Source: Nymphaea colorata
Lineage: Eukaryota; Streptophyta; Magnoliopsida; Nymphaeales; Nymphaeaceae
Reading direction: 5' to 3'
NCBI RefSeq assembly: GCF_008831285.2
Contig: NC_045144.1
Span: 19,605,716-19,669,715 of the forward strand
DNA: 64,000 bases
Position 1 is the stretch's first letter; every line of letters starts with the position of its first letter. A model generated the notes under the pieces. The model saw only the letters and a list, made by a program, of their open reading frames with translations, was not told the DNA's origin and made no database searches. Positions 50,000 to 62,940 of the stretch are shown one piece after another. A program made the translations under genes and the position numbers.

Positions 50000-52900
50000 T
50001 TACGAACAATCCACTGTGTTGACATTAGCTATTATTTACGCTACAACCATAATTTTTGGTAATTCTAGCGAGGCTTTTCCTTGTTCTCGATAATTAGCTT
50101 TCAATTTTAGGCAACCATCTGGCATTGACATTGGCAGCAATTAAGTTTTTATATGTTAGAATTCTTCTAGCTGGCTGACCGGAAATATTCGGATCTTGCT
50201 GTAAAAGGAAGAGTGAAGAGTGACTGAAGTAACCTGTGTACCAGTTGTATGGTACGGCAGACCATACTGTGTATCAGGAGCTATGACATAGCTAGGTCTG
50301 CATTGTCTCCTGCCTCAGGTAGGATCAAAGCCTAACTTTATTAAATAATTTGATTTGACGGCTAGGATTAAGGGCACCGAATATATATATATATATAATT
50401 TTTTGGAATATTTTATAAATAAAAAATTTCTTAACATTGTACAAGATGTATCAGCAAGAACTGTTTAGATATGTGGCCCGTACGATGCTGATAGGACCAA
50501 TTTTGTCTTGATCTTAAAGCCGAGCTGCTCATGATTCCTTTCACTCATTTTACTAACATTTTAAAGGACATTTAACAGAAAGAACATTATGTTTGTTATG
50601 TTCTCAAACTATATTCTTATTATAGGAAACGTTGTCGGATTATACAAAAATAACATTTATAACCACATCGCATGTAAATTGAAAAAGATTTATAAAAAAT
50701 TTGAAACATTATATTTTTAGCCTTTGTTAAACTTTTGAAACTATAGTTCTTGATCTGCGAAAACTTGAGACACCCCCTGCAAATGTCTTTCTATCAAACA
50801 AACGCTCTTTTAGATCTTGAATGACAACGAAAAAATATAGTGATATGTCGAAAACTTATTCGGTTTAATTTCATCAATCCTTAAAAATACAAAATGTAAG
50901 ACAATAAGTATTAAACATTTGGCCTCTGGTTTGGTTTCGTCACAGCTAATATCAGAAGCCCGCAGGCGCAGGGATCTGTCAGGTCCTTCTCTGCAGAGAG
51001 GGAGACAGTCTGCCCTCTTCACATGGTCGCTACGTTCTCCAAACAGTGCAGAAACACTATGTTGTCATGCTATGAATATCGATCATGCAAATTTCTGTGA
51101 TTATGAAAATATCTTAACATTCTCTGCACATGGAATTGGAATGTAAGCTTTCTATCATTGAACATGTCCATATTGATATAACAATAATTCTGACATTAAG
51201 AGGCACTTTTATAAAAAAGTAAGTTGAATTCCATTATATATATATATATATACCCAATTTTTAAAAACAATATACTGTACTAAAAGCAATATCCTCGGTG
51301 TGTGTCGTATGTATAGTTTATTCACGTCTGTGCACACGCAAGAATTGGCTCTTCATAATATATGATGTTGAATGCATCTATATAAGTCCTATCAAGTGAG
51401 TACAACTTGTATCATATATGTAAAACACGCGCCAATAGCGCAAACAGCTTACGTTTAGCTTCATCTTGGGGAACGGCGCATGCCCCACTTGACAAAACGA
51501 GATGGAGTGGAAACTTGTCACAAATGGGTATGTTTGGTAGTCTTGGATTTTAGATTTAACTCTGATTTATCATTCATATCTTGTGAAATTTACAATTCAA
51601 ACGAACAATAAATTTTGGTATTGTAGATTCCATATTGACATTAAGTATCAAATATAATTGGATATGTCGAGGGAGCTGGTAGAAACTAAGGTTGTGTCTG
51701 ATAGCCTAGAACTTAGATTCAAGGCTGCATAAAAAGGCGTGTGTTTTTGGAGATCCACCTCTATAGCATGAATTGTACATCCATATAACATGTTAAAAAT
51801 CATAAATTCAAGATCAGATGGGAGGAGGTCCAACCTCAAATCCATCGATCTAAAATCCTAAGGATCTCAAATCACTCCTCGGTGAAACAAACACAACCTC
51901 ACTTAGCATTTATGCCTCTAATATGAGATGAAAGGTTTTGTATGCATCCTTAATATCTCATGCCCATGATTGCGAACAAGAATTAGAAAGATGCATGGAT
52001 TGCATTCTTCCATGCATCTTTAATGGAGATCTAAGTCAGCTCCTAGACTTCTAACATATCCCGGGCCCGGTAAACGCCGGGAAAGGTCTTCCCTCCCACT
52101 TGTTTACATATTAATTGGCCCAAAAATTTACTTATTTATTTATTGGTGCCCCCCAATCATTTATTGATATATGGTGCTCTTCAAATTTTATTTTTAACAT
52201 ATTTGAATGGTGTAGGATTTTTGAATTAAATTATGGCTCCGCCACTAAGGACGTGGCCCATCATACTTTTTTGCCAAAGTAATCAAACACCCCTTAAGAA
52301 AACAAGAGTGCAAGGCTTTGAAAGAAACCAGGAAAGAAGAAGACAGATTTTTGGGTACTGTGCAGGGCAAGAGGATCCCACTACTACCAGGGGCTGTACC
52401 AGTCGCCCTTTAATGTTGGCTGCCCATTGCTTGCCCTCCTCCATATTAGCAACAAACAGCAAAATAGCATGAAGGAAATAATGAAGACAAGGGGAAAGCA
52501 ACTAAAAGGATAAGTTTGAGGGATGCATACGAGGTATTTATGTATGGGCTCATCTTCTCAACATGGCCCCATTGATCGCTGCAACCTGTAGAACAATTAT
52601 GGTCGAACCAGTGGCAGAGTCAGAAAAATTTTTTGGAAGAATCACTCTTTAGAGATTTTCATGTCTGAAGGAACACTGACATACATAACATAGCAAATAT
52701 TTAAAGATATTAATCTGAAAATGAAGAAACCTTTAAGGCCTGGTGCGGGCATCTGTGGCTCCGCCTTTGGGTCGAGCGTCCAAGATGGTTCGGCCTTCAT
52801 TGCGAGTTTGTGGGTCTTGAAGATTAGGCTGCATTGATGGAGCTCCAGGGCTAGTCAGAAGTGGTCACAAAACATGGAACATGACCATTAACGGTCCACA

Positions 52901-53180
52901 GCTAAAGTACCCAGCAGTAGATGAAAGTTGTGCATCATTTTCTCATGTTTGTTAGGGATGTAAATGGATTGGATTTGGTTCCGCTTTAGTGATTGTAACA
53001 TCCAGCCAAAATGTTGATGCCTTTAGCTAATTCCAAAGTGACTCAAAATTAGGGTGTATATCTTGGACCCTTATATACTACACTTCATGGAAATCATCTT
53101 CGACATCGATTCTAATGAGATCAAACAGTAAAGATTAAGTTGAAATTTTGAAAACCAAACTTTTTTTTTAGAAATATCTG
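50000..53180. other. Spacer, no gene seen
   Basis: AT-rich DNA with (TA) runs at 50382 and 51236 and MITE pieces. A slightly GC-richer stretch at 50935-51065 is open on both strands but shows no known motif. Confidence 0.4.
51526..51898. mobile_element. MITE related to the 1036 element
   Basis: Left end GGGTATGTTTGGTAG and right end GTGAAACAAACACAACC are inverted. The right end resembles the inverted left end of the 1036 copy (GTGTGTTTGTTTCAC). GGAGGAGGTCCAACCTCAAA and GATCTCAAATC are shared in style. The flanking duplication is unclear. Confidence 0.45.
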
Positions 53181-53189
53181 AAGTAACCC

Positions 53190-54575
53190 TTCAAAGAGGC
53201 AAGAAATAATGTCGGTGAAGATTACTAGACTAAGATGTCAGTAAAAGTAGCCTTCACCAACGTGTGCTACTATGATGTCAACCGACGTCCCACTCGAAAA
53301 AACGTCAATAAACATGCCACTTGTACTGACGCAACAAAAAAAAAGCATCGTGAAAAGTAACATTCTCCGACGCCTGACGCTAAGATGTCATTGAAGTTGA
53401 GCTTATACAAACATCCAGCTCAGAAACATCGCTAAACATATTACTTTTACCGATGTTCAAAAAACTTTTTGCTGACATCCACTTAATTGACATTGATAAA
53501 AAGAAGTAAGTTTTACCAACACATAGTCATTCTCACATTGCTAAAGTCGTTTTCACTGACACACGTCAAACGTCAGTAAAAGTTACCACAAAACTTTTAC
53601 TGACATTTTTAAATAAACCTTTATTGATGCTTGCACGTTGTCGATAAAGGTTTTCCGAACTCTATTACTCTCCTGAGTCCTTCTTCTCCTTTCTTCTTCT
53701 ATTTTTTCCCTTTCTCATCTCTCTTCTTCCACCCACGTTTACCGAAGTTTTTGGGTGATTGCAGACATTCTTCATTAATTTTTGACTTCTAAATTATAGA
53801 AAGGTAGGGTGCCTGAACTTAATATTAAGTTTTTTTCTATTTGTGAATTATTTTAGATTATGATGTTGTTTTAGGGTAATGGTTTTAGGTTTTTTGCTCA
53901 AGTTTTTATGCTTTTGCATTACAGTCTTCTTTCCCAAGTGGCAGAAGCAGTGCTGCCAAAGCAGAAAAAGCCATTAGCTGCTAATGAGGTAATTGCTTTA
54001 TTCTATTTAGTTCATGTGTTCTCTATCTTCTTGTTGTTTATTCTATTCAGGTCCTATCTTCTTCTTCTTTATTATATTTGGTTCATGTCTTCTCTATCTT
54101 CGTGTTCTTTTTGTATACTTGAGGTAATCATTTTACATTTTCTGTTTCATGCATTTTTTTAGTTTCGTTGCAACTATTTATGTTCGATATAAATTCAATG
54201 CACATGAATATGGGTCGATAAAAAAAAATAAACAAATCTTTACTGACGCCTGAAATTCTGTTGACAAATATATTACTGACGTCCAGCTATATGTCGATAA
54301 AAAGTTTTATCAACAGCCACCACGTGTCCATAAAATTTTTACCGACGTGTTGGTAAAAGTTTTATTGTCGACGTCAACTTACATCGGTAATAGTTTCATT
54401 TATCTATGCACATGACGCGGTGTAGAATTCTAAACTGACGCGTGCACTGGAATCTGCAGTGATAGTTTTCACTGACATCTTTTTCACCGTGGACCACTTC
54501 GAACTTTTACCAACACGTCACCATGTTTTACCGACGTTTTTCAGCTGTCGGTATAACTTGGTTTTTCTGTAATCT
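53190..54575. mobile_element. CACTA-like non-autonomous element or remnant
   Basis: ACCGACGT, GTCGGTAAAAGT and TACTGACG words occur more than twenty times in both orientations over 1.4 kb. The right end reads GTCGGTATAACTTGGTTTTT then CTGTAATC, close to the inverted CACTACAGAAAAACC terminus of plant CACTA elements. The central 53640-54170 is unrelated AT-rich sequence with a short open frame (LLSQVAEAVLPKQKK), possibly captured host DNA. The left end is not clear. Confidence 0.55.
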
Positions 54576-55744
54576 CTCTCTCCCCCTCCCCACCCCCCCT
54601 CTTTTCATCTTCTTAAAAATAGACAGTTTAGCTTATTTTCATTAAGTTTAATAATATATATAATGTCTAGTGTATTATCTAGCCCTTAATCAATTGATAT
54701 GTAATTGAGACGTTCTCAACAAAATGAAAAATCTTGTTTTTTCATGATATTCTTTGTTTATACATTATCTAAAGTCCTGACCTTCTTTCTAATAGCGTCC
54801 TATAAGACACGCGTTTCATATGCACCTAATGACATAATTAGATGATATAATTAATACCATTAAATAATTGATTCAGTACTAAGAGAGAGAAAGAGAAAAA
54901 GAGAGAGAGAGTTGTATATGGTTATATATGCATACTCAAAATGTGTCCCAAAATTTCCTTCTTTGAGGTACTAAGGAAATGATTTAGCATTCTATGTGAA
55001 GACATATTCCGATTTGATTAAGCCAGAACTGGAAAACCATGATATTGATTCAGCTTGTATACGTGCATGTGCCATTGAAGGATATTTGTCGACAGAATCA
55101 ATAAAAAATTGAATTATGAGATATTGAAGTAACATTTATTGGTACAATCAATAAAAAATTGCTTTTCAATAATTTTTAAATGGTCTGGACACATTAGACA
55201 AAAGCCCGACAAACTCTATCAAGGAATAAACTTGAATGATTCAAATAAAGTGGAATAAAAAAGAAAAGAAAAGTGAAGTATAATTGAGAATTTGGAAGGA
55301 CATTGAAGAAAGCGTACCAAAAATGGCAATCATGTTATGAGAGAAAGGGCTGAGATCAAGCAGTTCGGTGGATAAGGTTTGATAATGCCCACAGTCAGCT
55401 TGCATCAATCCTCTAATCAAAAGGTCCTTTGAATAGAAAGGTGCGTATAATTCTTTCAATTTTACAAACAAATAAAATGAACAAATTTCTCTATTAAATT
55501 AGCAATTATTTCATGCATAAACCTTTTTTTCTATTAAAATGGCAACTTTTTCCTATGGAGCCATAAGAGACTTGGTAGGCTACAATTACCGATTCATTAT
55601 GAACCGAATCAGTGAGGCTGCTGAATCGGCAGTATTAAACTGAATCAGGTGTTGAAACTCTAGTATCGGCTGCCAAATTGAATTGGTTTGCTATGCATTA
55701 GTGAGAGAAGAGATATCTCACCAGGCCGAAACCCCTCTCCCTTT

Positions 55745-55920
55745 TCCCTTGCTTTTAGGGTCTGTTTCAAAACGTGGGTAGGCAATAGGATACCTTACAA
55801 CTAAGCATCACACATCCACCATTTGCAGCTCAGAAGAGTAATGCTTACGAGAATCAAACTGAAGACCAGTCTTACACCTCTCCACTGATCAGCTATACTA
55901 CGTATACCCCTTGAAACAAT
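55745..55920 (-). repeat. SINE-like repeat, minus strand
   Basis: On the minus strand it starts CAAGGGGTATACGTAGTATAG and has a B-box-like CAGTTTGATTCTCG. Then follow ACTCTTCTGAGCTGCAAATG, TAGTTGTAAGGTATCC and CCTACCCACGTTTTG. This is a good full-length member of the family. Confidence 0.55.
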
Positions 55921-56508
55921 TTGCTATACATTAGTGATTCAAGCCGATTTGACGACATCGGTCACCGCAGATGTTGCCAGTGTTGGCCATACCAGTACTG
56001 GTCTTTCAACCTATACGAAACCGGATGCTATACATCAATATGTATGGACCTATTTTCTACTTCTAAATTCACATGCAGTTTTATAACTGAGTTCAAATCC
56101 AAGTCCAAGACTGACTGTCCATTGTCAATGATTGAGAAAAACTGGATGCTGGCTGGTCGGGTTGATATTATCAGTTCGATTCCTACAAGCATTAGGTCTC
56201 TAGGGACACTTAGCTTTAGCCCATGGGGCATTGTTAGACATATCGAGCACCCGCTTTTCTCGAGAGGAAGGGAGAAACTTTTCAAGGTCCGGCCCTTATG
56301 GGCCCATTCCTGAAAAGACACTTCAATGGGCTTTGTCTACAACACTAGGGAAAAGCTCAAGCTATGAGAATGATAGGATTGAGACTTGATCTAGGGTTTT
56401 CAACTTAATACCCTCCTTAGCTATATATCGTCCCCGCACTTATTGGTGAATCCAGAGCCATCAGTTGGTCCCATCAATATAGCTTATTTTTGAAGCACAT
56501 AAAGAGAT

Positions 56509-56872
56509 TAGGGATGTACAATGAGTGAGCCGAGGTCAACCAGCTTGAACTCGACTTGACTTGCATATAGCTCGACTCGAGCACAACTCGCTTAACCAAG
56601 TCCGAGCTCGACTCATTTAAGCTTTTGTCCCTTAATATATATTTTATGCTTAAAATTTTCACTTTTTTATTTAAGCCTAAGTTTTTTAGATTACAAAAAT
56701 AGTATTATTGTTAAATGAGCCTAGTTGAGTTTACTCGAGTCGTCGTTTGCAAACTGAAGTTATCAATTAAGCTCAAACTCGAGTCATTTAACTTGCCAGT
56801 TGAGCTCAAGTTAAGTTTAACTGAACGAGTTCAAGTTGAGCCCGAGTTAGCTCTATGTGTTGAACATCCCTA
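56509..56872. mobile_element. hAT-like MITE rich in GAGCTCGAG words, copy 2
   Basis: Ends TAGGGATGTACAATGAG and TGTGTTGAACATCCCTA. Flanking 8-mers AAAGAGAT (56501-56508) and GTAGAGAT (56873-56880) agree in six of eight positions. The interior repeats CTCGACTCGAGC-like words. Confidence 0.65.
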
Positions 56873-57062
56873 GTAGAGATTGCTATAGGTAGGAGAATAT
56901 ATTATGCTAAACTAACAACTAGAAAATTTCTATAGCGAAAGGCCAGAAATAAATTTTTTTTTAACATTTGTAAAGTGTTTTAACTTCTCTTGCTTGGCCC
57001 TTATGAGCTGCCACTGGATTATATAGCATATAAAAATCTTGAGATTGGGGAGGACTTCTAGA

Positions 57063-57222
57063 AGTCGTTTGGTAGTAGGAACACTTTGTAAGCATTTGAA
57101 TCTGCCTTAAATATTGGGTCAGATTCATGAAGTACTAAAACATGTGTTTTATGAATTTACCCAACCTTTAAGTTAAATTCATGAAACACTTGTAAAATAT
57201 ACTTGCTGCCAAACAACCGGTG
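57063..57222. mobile_element. Short MITE, CGTTTGG / CCAAACAACC type
   Basis: Inverted ends TCGTTTGGTAGTAGG and TGCTGCCAAACAACCGG enclose AGATTCATGAAGTAC and TTCATGAAACACTTG words. It belongs to the 24410 family. Confidence 0.45.
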
Positions 57223-57558
57223 GGGTTTTACTGCTGCTTTTCTGAGAACTCGTTACTGGACTCTTCTTGTTCTGGAAAAGAAATGAGAAAACGATAGAAG
57301 ACATTCAACCCTTTACTAAGAAAAGTCCTACCTTGGAACCAGGTCAAAGGTATAAAAGTGCACATGATGTAGAAAGTTGGGAGATGAGAGCCACTCAAAC
57401 AAGAAAAGAGTATGTGAAGTCTTCATCACGTAAACAAGACGGCTCATCAAGAGAAACCAATTCCCAAGGGCAGCATTCACTTTCCCTTATGTGTGGGAAA
57501 AACATGACTTTTCATAAGAACATGAGCAAGCTTTCCCATGAATCTTGTCTGCTTAATG

Positions 57559-57904
57559 TCAGGCTGTACATGAGCTGAGTCAAGCTCGAGTGACTCGACT
57601 CATATATTGCTAGGCTTGAGCTGTACAATGTCAGCTCGAGCTCTACTCGATAGACCGAGTCCCGAGCTCGACTTGTTTAAGCTCGTTTACCAACTCCCCA
57701 TTTAACTTAATCTCTTTCCTCGGTTTTAAGTTTGAAAATTACCAAAAAATAACATAGATTAAATGAGCTTACTTACTTTAATTGAGTGACTTTGTATAAC
57801 TTGAACTCGACTCCTTTATAAGCTCGAGTTTTCAGTTAAGCTTGAGTTCGACTCATTTACAAATGAGTCGAACTCAAGCTGGCACGACTAATTGTACAGT
57901 CCTA
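57559..57904. mobile_element. hAT-like MITE rich in GAGCTCGAG words, copy 3
   Basis: The 346-bp element runs from TCAGGCTGTACATGAG to AATTGTACAGTCCTA. It is flanked by a perfect 8-bp duplication GCTTAATG (57551-57558 and 57905-57912). The identical duplication suggests a fairly recent insertion. Confidence 0.82.
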
Positions 57905-58149
57905 GCTTAATGCAGGTTGGGCAGCAGCGTGCAAATCTAGTGGATTTGATTCGATTTCCCATATTCACATTCTTGACTCCAAACACTCTTGTTCCAACAA
58001 AATCAAGGTTTTACATTCCCATGTTCATTCTTCAGTGGTCACACACTCTCACCATTGGTACATCTCCAAAAGGGATGATGGAGGATATATACCTTGTTTA
58101 GAATAAATCTGATGGATTAATTATATGAACTGCTGACTTTTCAGCAATC

Positions 58150-60500
58150 AAGAAATCGATGATTTTTCCAGCTCATTTGCATAAGAAAATATGCAAAAAG
58201 TTCAATCCCAAGCAGACCAAACCGCACAAACCCGGGCCCGGGCGACCCATGCGGCGGACCTAACCTGGACCCAGCTGGATTACCAAAGAAACCATCAGGA
58301 TAATGACATGAACATGGACCTAAAGCTGAGTGAGCTCAGTTGAGCTGAACTGACTGGTTATGAATCTGCAGCTCCATGGTGACCATTACTTTGCAGACCA
58401 GACCAGATCCATCAAGACTAGTGCATCTTATAAACATGTACAAGAACAAAGTGCCATAGCAAGGGAAAAAAGTTCCCCAATGATGCTACTTTGCTCTGTG
58501 CAAGTCAAAGATCCTCTACTGTTCGATCAGATCATGTCGGATCCGTGAAACTGGATGAATCCTGGACCCATTTGAGGTACATTTTATGGCACTTTTTTCT
58601 GTCAACAACTCTAGCTTATCCCAACTATGTGGCTAGGATTTTGCAGATGGACCTACTCATAGAGTACTAATAGATCAAATTTGGATCAAAATGCAGAATA
58701 TGGAAAAGAAATCCTATTAAGAAATTGTATCGGATTCATATTTAAGGAATGACATCCAATCTTGGTTTCGGTTTTAAATAAATATCCAACCATAAATTGA
58801 GTTTGAGTTCGGCGTCGAATTTGGATCCAGTTTCAAAGAAATATCCTATACACCTTATATTTTAAAATCCGGTTCTTTACATATCATAATTCATGTTTGG
58901 ATTCGGTTGTGTATTTAAAAGTTAATTCAGATGTGAACATCAAAGTCAGATTCAAGTTGGACTGGATTGCCAATGTGAAAATTGGATTTGGACATGGCAT
59001 GGATTTTCTTCATTTTTTGTTTTAACTAAATTCGGATCTAAATATGTGAACGTCAGACAAATCAAATATGGTAAAGGTGCATATGGTTCGAATCTAATCC
59101 ACAATATCCCACCTACTGGTTGTGAGGTTATTATCCCAAGGGGTTGTAGCATACTGGGTGGAAAGGCAGTCCTCCTCTTAAGGGACTTGGGTTCAAATTC
59201 TGAGGTGGTCGGTGTCGCATCTCAGTGCTCTCTTCCTCTAGATGGCAATAGGTCCTGGCAATAAGTCCTGAAGCAAGTTTTGTAAAACTCTAGGGGTAGA
59301 GGGGTGATGGAATGAACCCTTCACCCTCTATATTGTTTGTAATAGGTCCTGAAGCAAGCTATGTAAAAGCACTATTAAACCTACAATCTTTTTAACATTG
59401 CAATGATCCCAGAAATCCCAACACAGAATTTGACTTCTCTTTTGGTCCAAACAATAAAAGAGTTCCATAAAAACTTCCAAAAGTCTAGCTTGATCATGCT
59501 TTGACCAAATCAATTAAGGACCCGGCGAATCCACGTTGATCGAGTGGTCACGACACACGTTCAGCACCCTCCTCCATACGTGGTCCCTAATTGGGTAATT
59601 TAATGTCCAAATGAATGTGATAATTCACATACTTTTGATGCTGTTTGGACACATAATATAAAGTGCCCTATTGTGGGTTTCAGGTTTCAGGACCTATATG
59701 TATGCATTGAAAGACCTCCCCATGGATGTAAGGTGATAAGGCCCTACAAGACCCTTCACCCTTGAAGTAGGAAGGCAGATCTTGAAGAAGGTGGCATGTG
59801 AATGACTCCATGAACAAAATGGTTTCTATCTCTTGGAATCTTCTTCTAAATTTGTAAAAGTGATTCTTATGGTCTACTACAAATTTGCACCACCCACTTT
59901 TGTCCTGGACCTTGCTTTTGACCTGCATTATTGAGGAGAATACATTGTTTAAGAGTAGTCTTAAGCCCTTGATAATAGAGCCCCAGTTGTTTCTCCCAAG
60001 CAGAGAAGACTCACACGGACAGAGTTTTTCTGGTCCTGACCACATTGGTAGGCTCCATGTTCGGCCCCATAAGAAAGAATAATAGATGATGATCTCAGGT
60101 CCAAACAATGCTGAGTAAGTAAGCTTCAGCGTTAGATTTCAAAGAAACATACCTTATATCGAATTGCGTTTGTGTGCATTTTCATTAACCAATCTTAAAT
60201 GGATTATATCCAGTGTTTACATACTTTTAAACATTTTGCATTTTTATCAAAAATATTAGATAAGATATCAACCGGCATATAAGACATTCCTAATTTTATT
60301 TAGCCGCATATAAGACATTCCTAATTTTACTTTACGTTTATCGAAAAAACATTGAATTGAATAAAAAATACTGAAAGGCAAGATAAACGATTATATAACC
60401 ATTTATTATGCTAAGAGGATGTTTGATTAGAAGAACTTTATTTTCTTGAAACATATGCTCTTAGAATACATGATCTAAAGAAACCATATATGGCAGTTCA
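58150..60500. other. Spacer, no gene seen
   Basis: From about 58680 to 59050 the sequence uses hAT-like phrases (ATTTGGATCCAGTTTC, GGATTTGGACATGG). The stretch 59120-59345 has a SINE-like B-box GGGTTCAAATTCTG. A 142-codon open frame on the minus strand (60108-59680) shows no known domain. Confidence 0.4.
59120..59345 (+). repeat. SINE-like repeat
   Basis: The B-box-like GGGTTCAAATTCTG follows an A-box-like GTAGCATACTGGGTGG by about 50 bases. GCAATAGGTCCTGRMR and CTGAAGCAAGYTWTGTAAAA occur twice toward the 3' end. Confidence 0.35.
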
Positions 60501-61215
60501 ATTTCACAAGAAACAAAAGCATACCAACATTCTCCAAACCTCTTGCACTCTTAACTTCCTGCCGTCTTCCTGGTAGCCTTTAAAATTTCACTTGCACACA
60601 ATTCTTTACCCGCCTTATCTTCTTCCAAAATAGCTTGGCTGAGTCGCTATTGAAGTTCAAACTTCAAACTATGTAGCTGTTGAATCTACTCATGAACACT
60701 TCACAAGCTTGAGAAATCTCTTTATCTTGCTTGCACTAAACTAAGATTTACCTCAACTATAGAACTACCCATAATCACCACTACCTTTATCAGATCGATC
60801 AGCACAGAGTTACTGCATTTATCGAGCCAAAAAAAAAAACCTATTTTATCTTTGTTGTTGACACTCTCCTAGTCTTTAACAGTCTACATGTTTCACGAGG
60901 TCAATAGACTGCTTCCTTTAGAAAACTATATTTGCTGCAACCACTGCCAAAATCTAGTCATTGACATTTATCAAATGACAGATCTTACTAGCCAACGTCA
61001 AATTATCCACTCTTCCAAGTTCCAAGGGCGTTATACACATTCCATCTTCTTTAGTAAGCTTGTAGAGAGACTTCCAGGCAATTAAGTCAAGTGTAGTTAT
61101 CGCCCACAAATCTATCCATCATTAACAGCCTGCTCTTCCACCATATTACCAACAAATAATAGAAGGCCAAGGTAGGAAATTGGCAATCTTGTTGTGCCTC
61201 ATTATACCATTTGAG

Positions 61216-61667
61216 TAGGGGTGCACAACTCGAGCTCGACTCGTAGGCGAGTTCGAGCTGCTTCATTAGTTAAACGAGTCAAGCTCGATTTCACGAGCCG
61301 ACTAATCGAGTCGAGTTCGAGTTCACTCAAGTGGACTCGTTAAAGCTCGACTCGGCTCGTCATTAAAATATCGGTTAAAAAAAACCGGTTCGAGCCTTAG
61401 TCGAGCCTTAATCGAGCTCATGTATTCGAGCCTTAGTCGAGCTCACGTATTCGAGCCTTAATCGAGCTCACGTATTCGAGCCTTAGTCGAGCTCACGTAT
61501 TCGAGCCTTAGTCGAGCTCGAGCTCGACAAGTGACTATCGAGTCGAGTTCGAGCCAGGATAGTCGATCTATATTCGAGCTCGAGCCGAGTCGAGCTCGTG
61601 TCTTACTTAGTCGAGCCGAGTTCGAGCTGACCTAGCTCGGGCTCGACTCGGCTCGTGTTCAGCCCTA
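61216..61667. mobile_element. hAT-like MITE rich in GAGCTCGAG words, copy 4, inside the LINE
   Basis: The 452-bp element runs from TAGGGGTGCACAACTCG to GTGTTCAGCCCTA, flanked by a perfect duplication CATTTGAG (61208-61215 and 61668-61675). It separates LINE sequence reading SSLAQM from sequence reading RLPISYLGL. It holds a 25-bp tandem array at 61401-61517. Confidence 0.88.
61401..61517. repeat. 25-bp tandem array inside the MITE
   Basis: Units start TCGAGCCTTARTCGAGCTCA at 61401, 61426, 61451 and 61476, with a partial fifth. Only one or two positions vary between units. Confidence 0.9.
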
Positions 61668-62719
61668 CATTTGAGCCAAACTACTTCGCTCATCTTGAGA
61701 CAGGCCGAGGGCAATCAGCTCAGACTTCTCTCTGTTCACCTTCAACCTAACTTTATGCTCTATTTCCTATAACAATTACTTGGCAAATTTTATAGATCTT
61801 ATTGGCCCTATACTAAAGACCATCACAACATCAGCAAACATTATGGCGCCTCAAAACATTTGATTATTGGGAGTTTTGGGGCTACATGTTCTCTTATCCT
61901 TAACCCGTGCTTTGAAGCTGCTAAACATGGACCCTCATAACAATAATGAAGAGGTAAGGGAACATATGCCTGCCTGCCTCAATCCTCTAAATTCCTTAAA
62001 TCTTCTTTCTCCTTCCCACTAATATAAATGGACAAGGATACCAAATAACATATTTCATAATTCTCTTGACCCATTCATAATGAAATACCAACCATGTTAT
62101 ACTGCCCTTTAGAAACTTCCAGAATGTTGTTCTGAGTCTTCATAAATCTATCTTCAAGTACAACATTTCTTGCTTCCTTCTACTAAACCAATTAATAAAG
62201 TCTTGGGGCCAGTAATTATTGATCACAGATTATTCTTTCAAAATTCCTTGATGGTCCACTTCCATCATGAAGACTTATTTTTTTACGTAACCTTGTAGGT
62301 ACAATTGCACATTCAGTACGTCTAGAATCTTCAATTTTCATAGTACTTATAAATTTCGATAGCAACTTGCAGCTATTGATATTTTCCACCATCTTTTCAA
62401 ACTGGAAAAAAAGAGGTGCCAATTTTCTTACTCATATCTATCACTTTCCACATCTATCAAAGAAATTGGGGTGCCCAATGGGCAATGCTGGTTATATACG
62501 TCACGTCGGTATATGTAATTTCATGTGTCATTTTAAAAGTATGACAAAAAGAGCTCATGAGAAACTTTTTATAGGGATAAAAACAAAAATTGTAAAAAAA
62601 GATTTAAGGATTCGATAAAAATAAAATTTGTCGGTTTATATATGCATATCGTTAAGACAAATATATTCCAAGCAATAAAAAAACATTTTCATTTTTTTTG
62701 ACCCGCTTATAACGTTATT

Positions 62720-62940
62720 TTTATCTCAAAACATTATCTCATACTTACGTTTAGTGTTATCTCATGCATGCATCCATCTGTTATCTCACTACCTTATAAA
62801 CTTTTTGTTATCTTATAAACATTATCGCATACTTTTATTATCTCATACATTTGTCGGTTGTTATCTCGTTATCTTATAAATTTTTGGTATCTCATAAACA
62901 TTATCTTATATTTATTTGTTATTTCATACTTATGTCTCAT
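62720..62940. repeat. Degenerate minisatellite of TTATCTCATA words
   Basis: TTATCTCATA, TTATCTTATAAAC and near variants occur about a dozen times in 220 bases with irregular spacing. It lies between the ORF1-like and RT-like parts of the LINE. Confidence 0.65.

Noticed and set aside
57267-57578. 103-codon open frame on the plus strand
   Set aside because: Ser/Lys/Gln-rich with no domain; its end enters the MITE at 57559, so it is not a conserved gene.
59680-60108. 142-codon open frame on the minus strand
   Set aside because: No recognisable motif. It lies just downstream of the LINE in its orientation, but I could not tie it to a LINE domain.
61401-61517. CRISPR array
   Set aside because: The regular 25-bp units have no spacers and lie inside a plant transposon.
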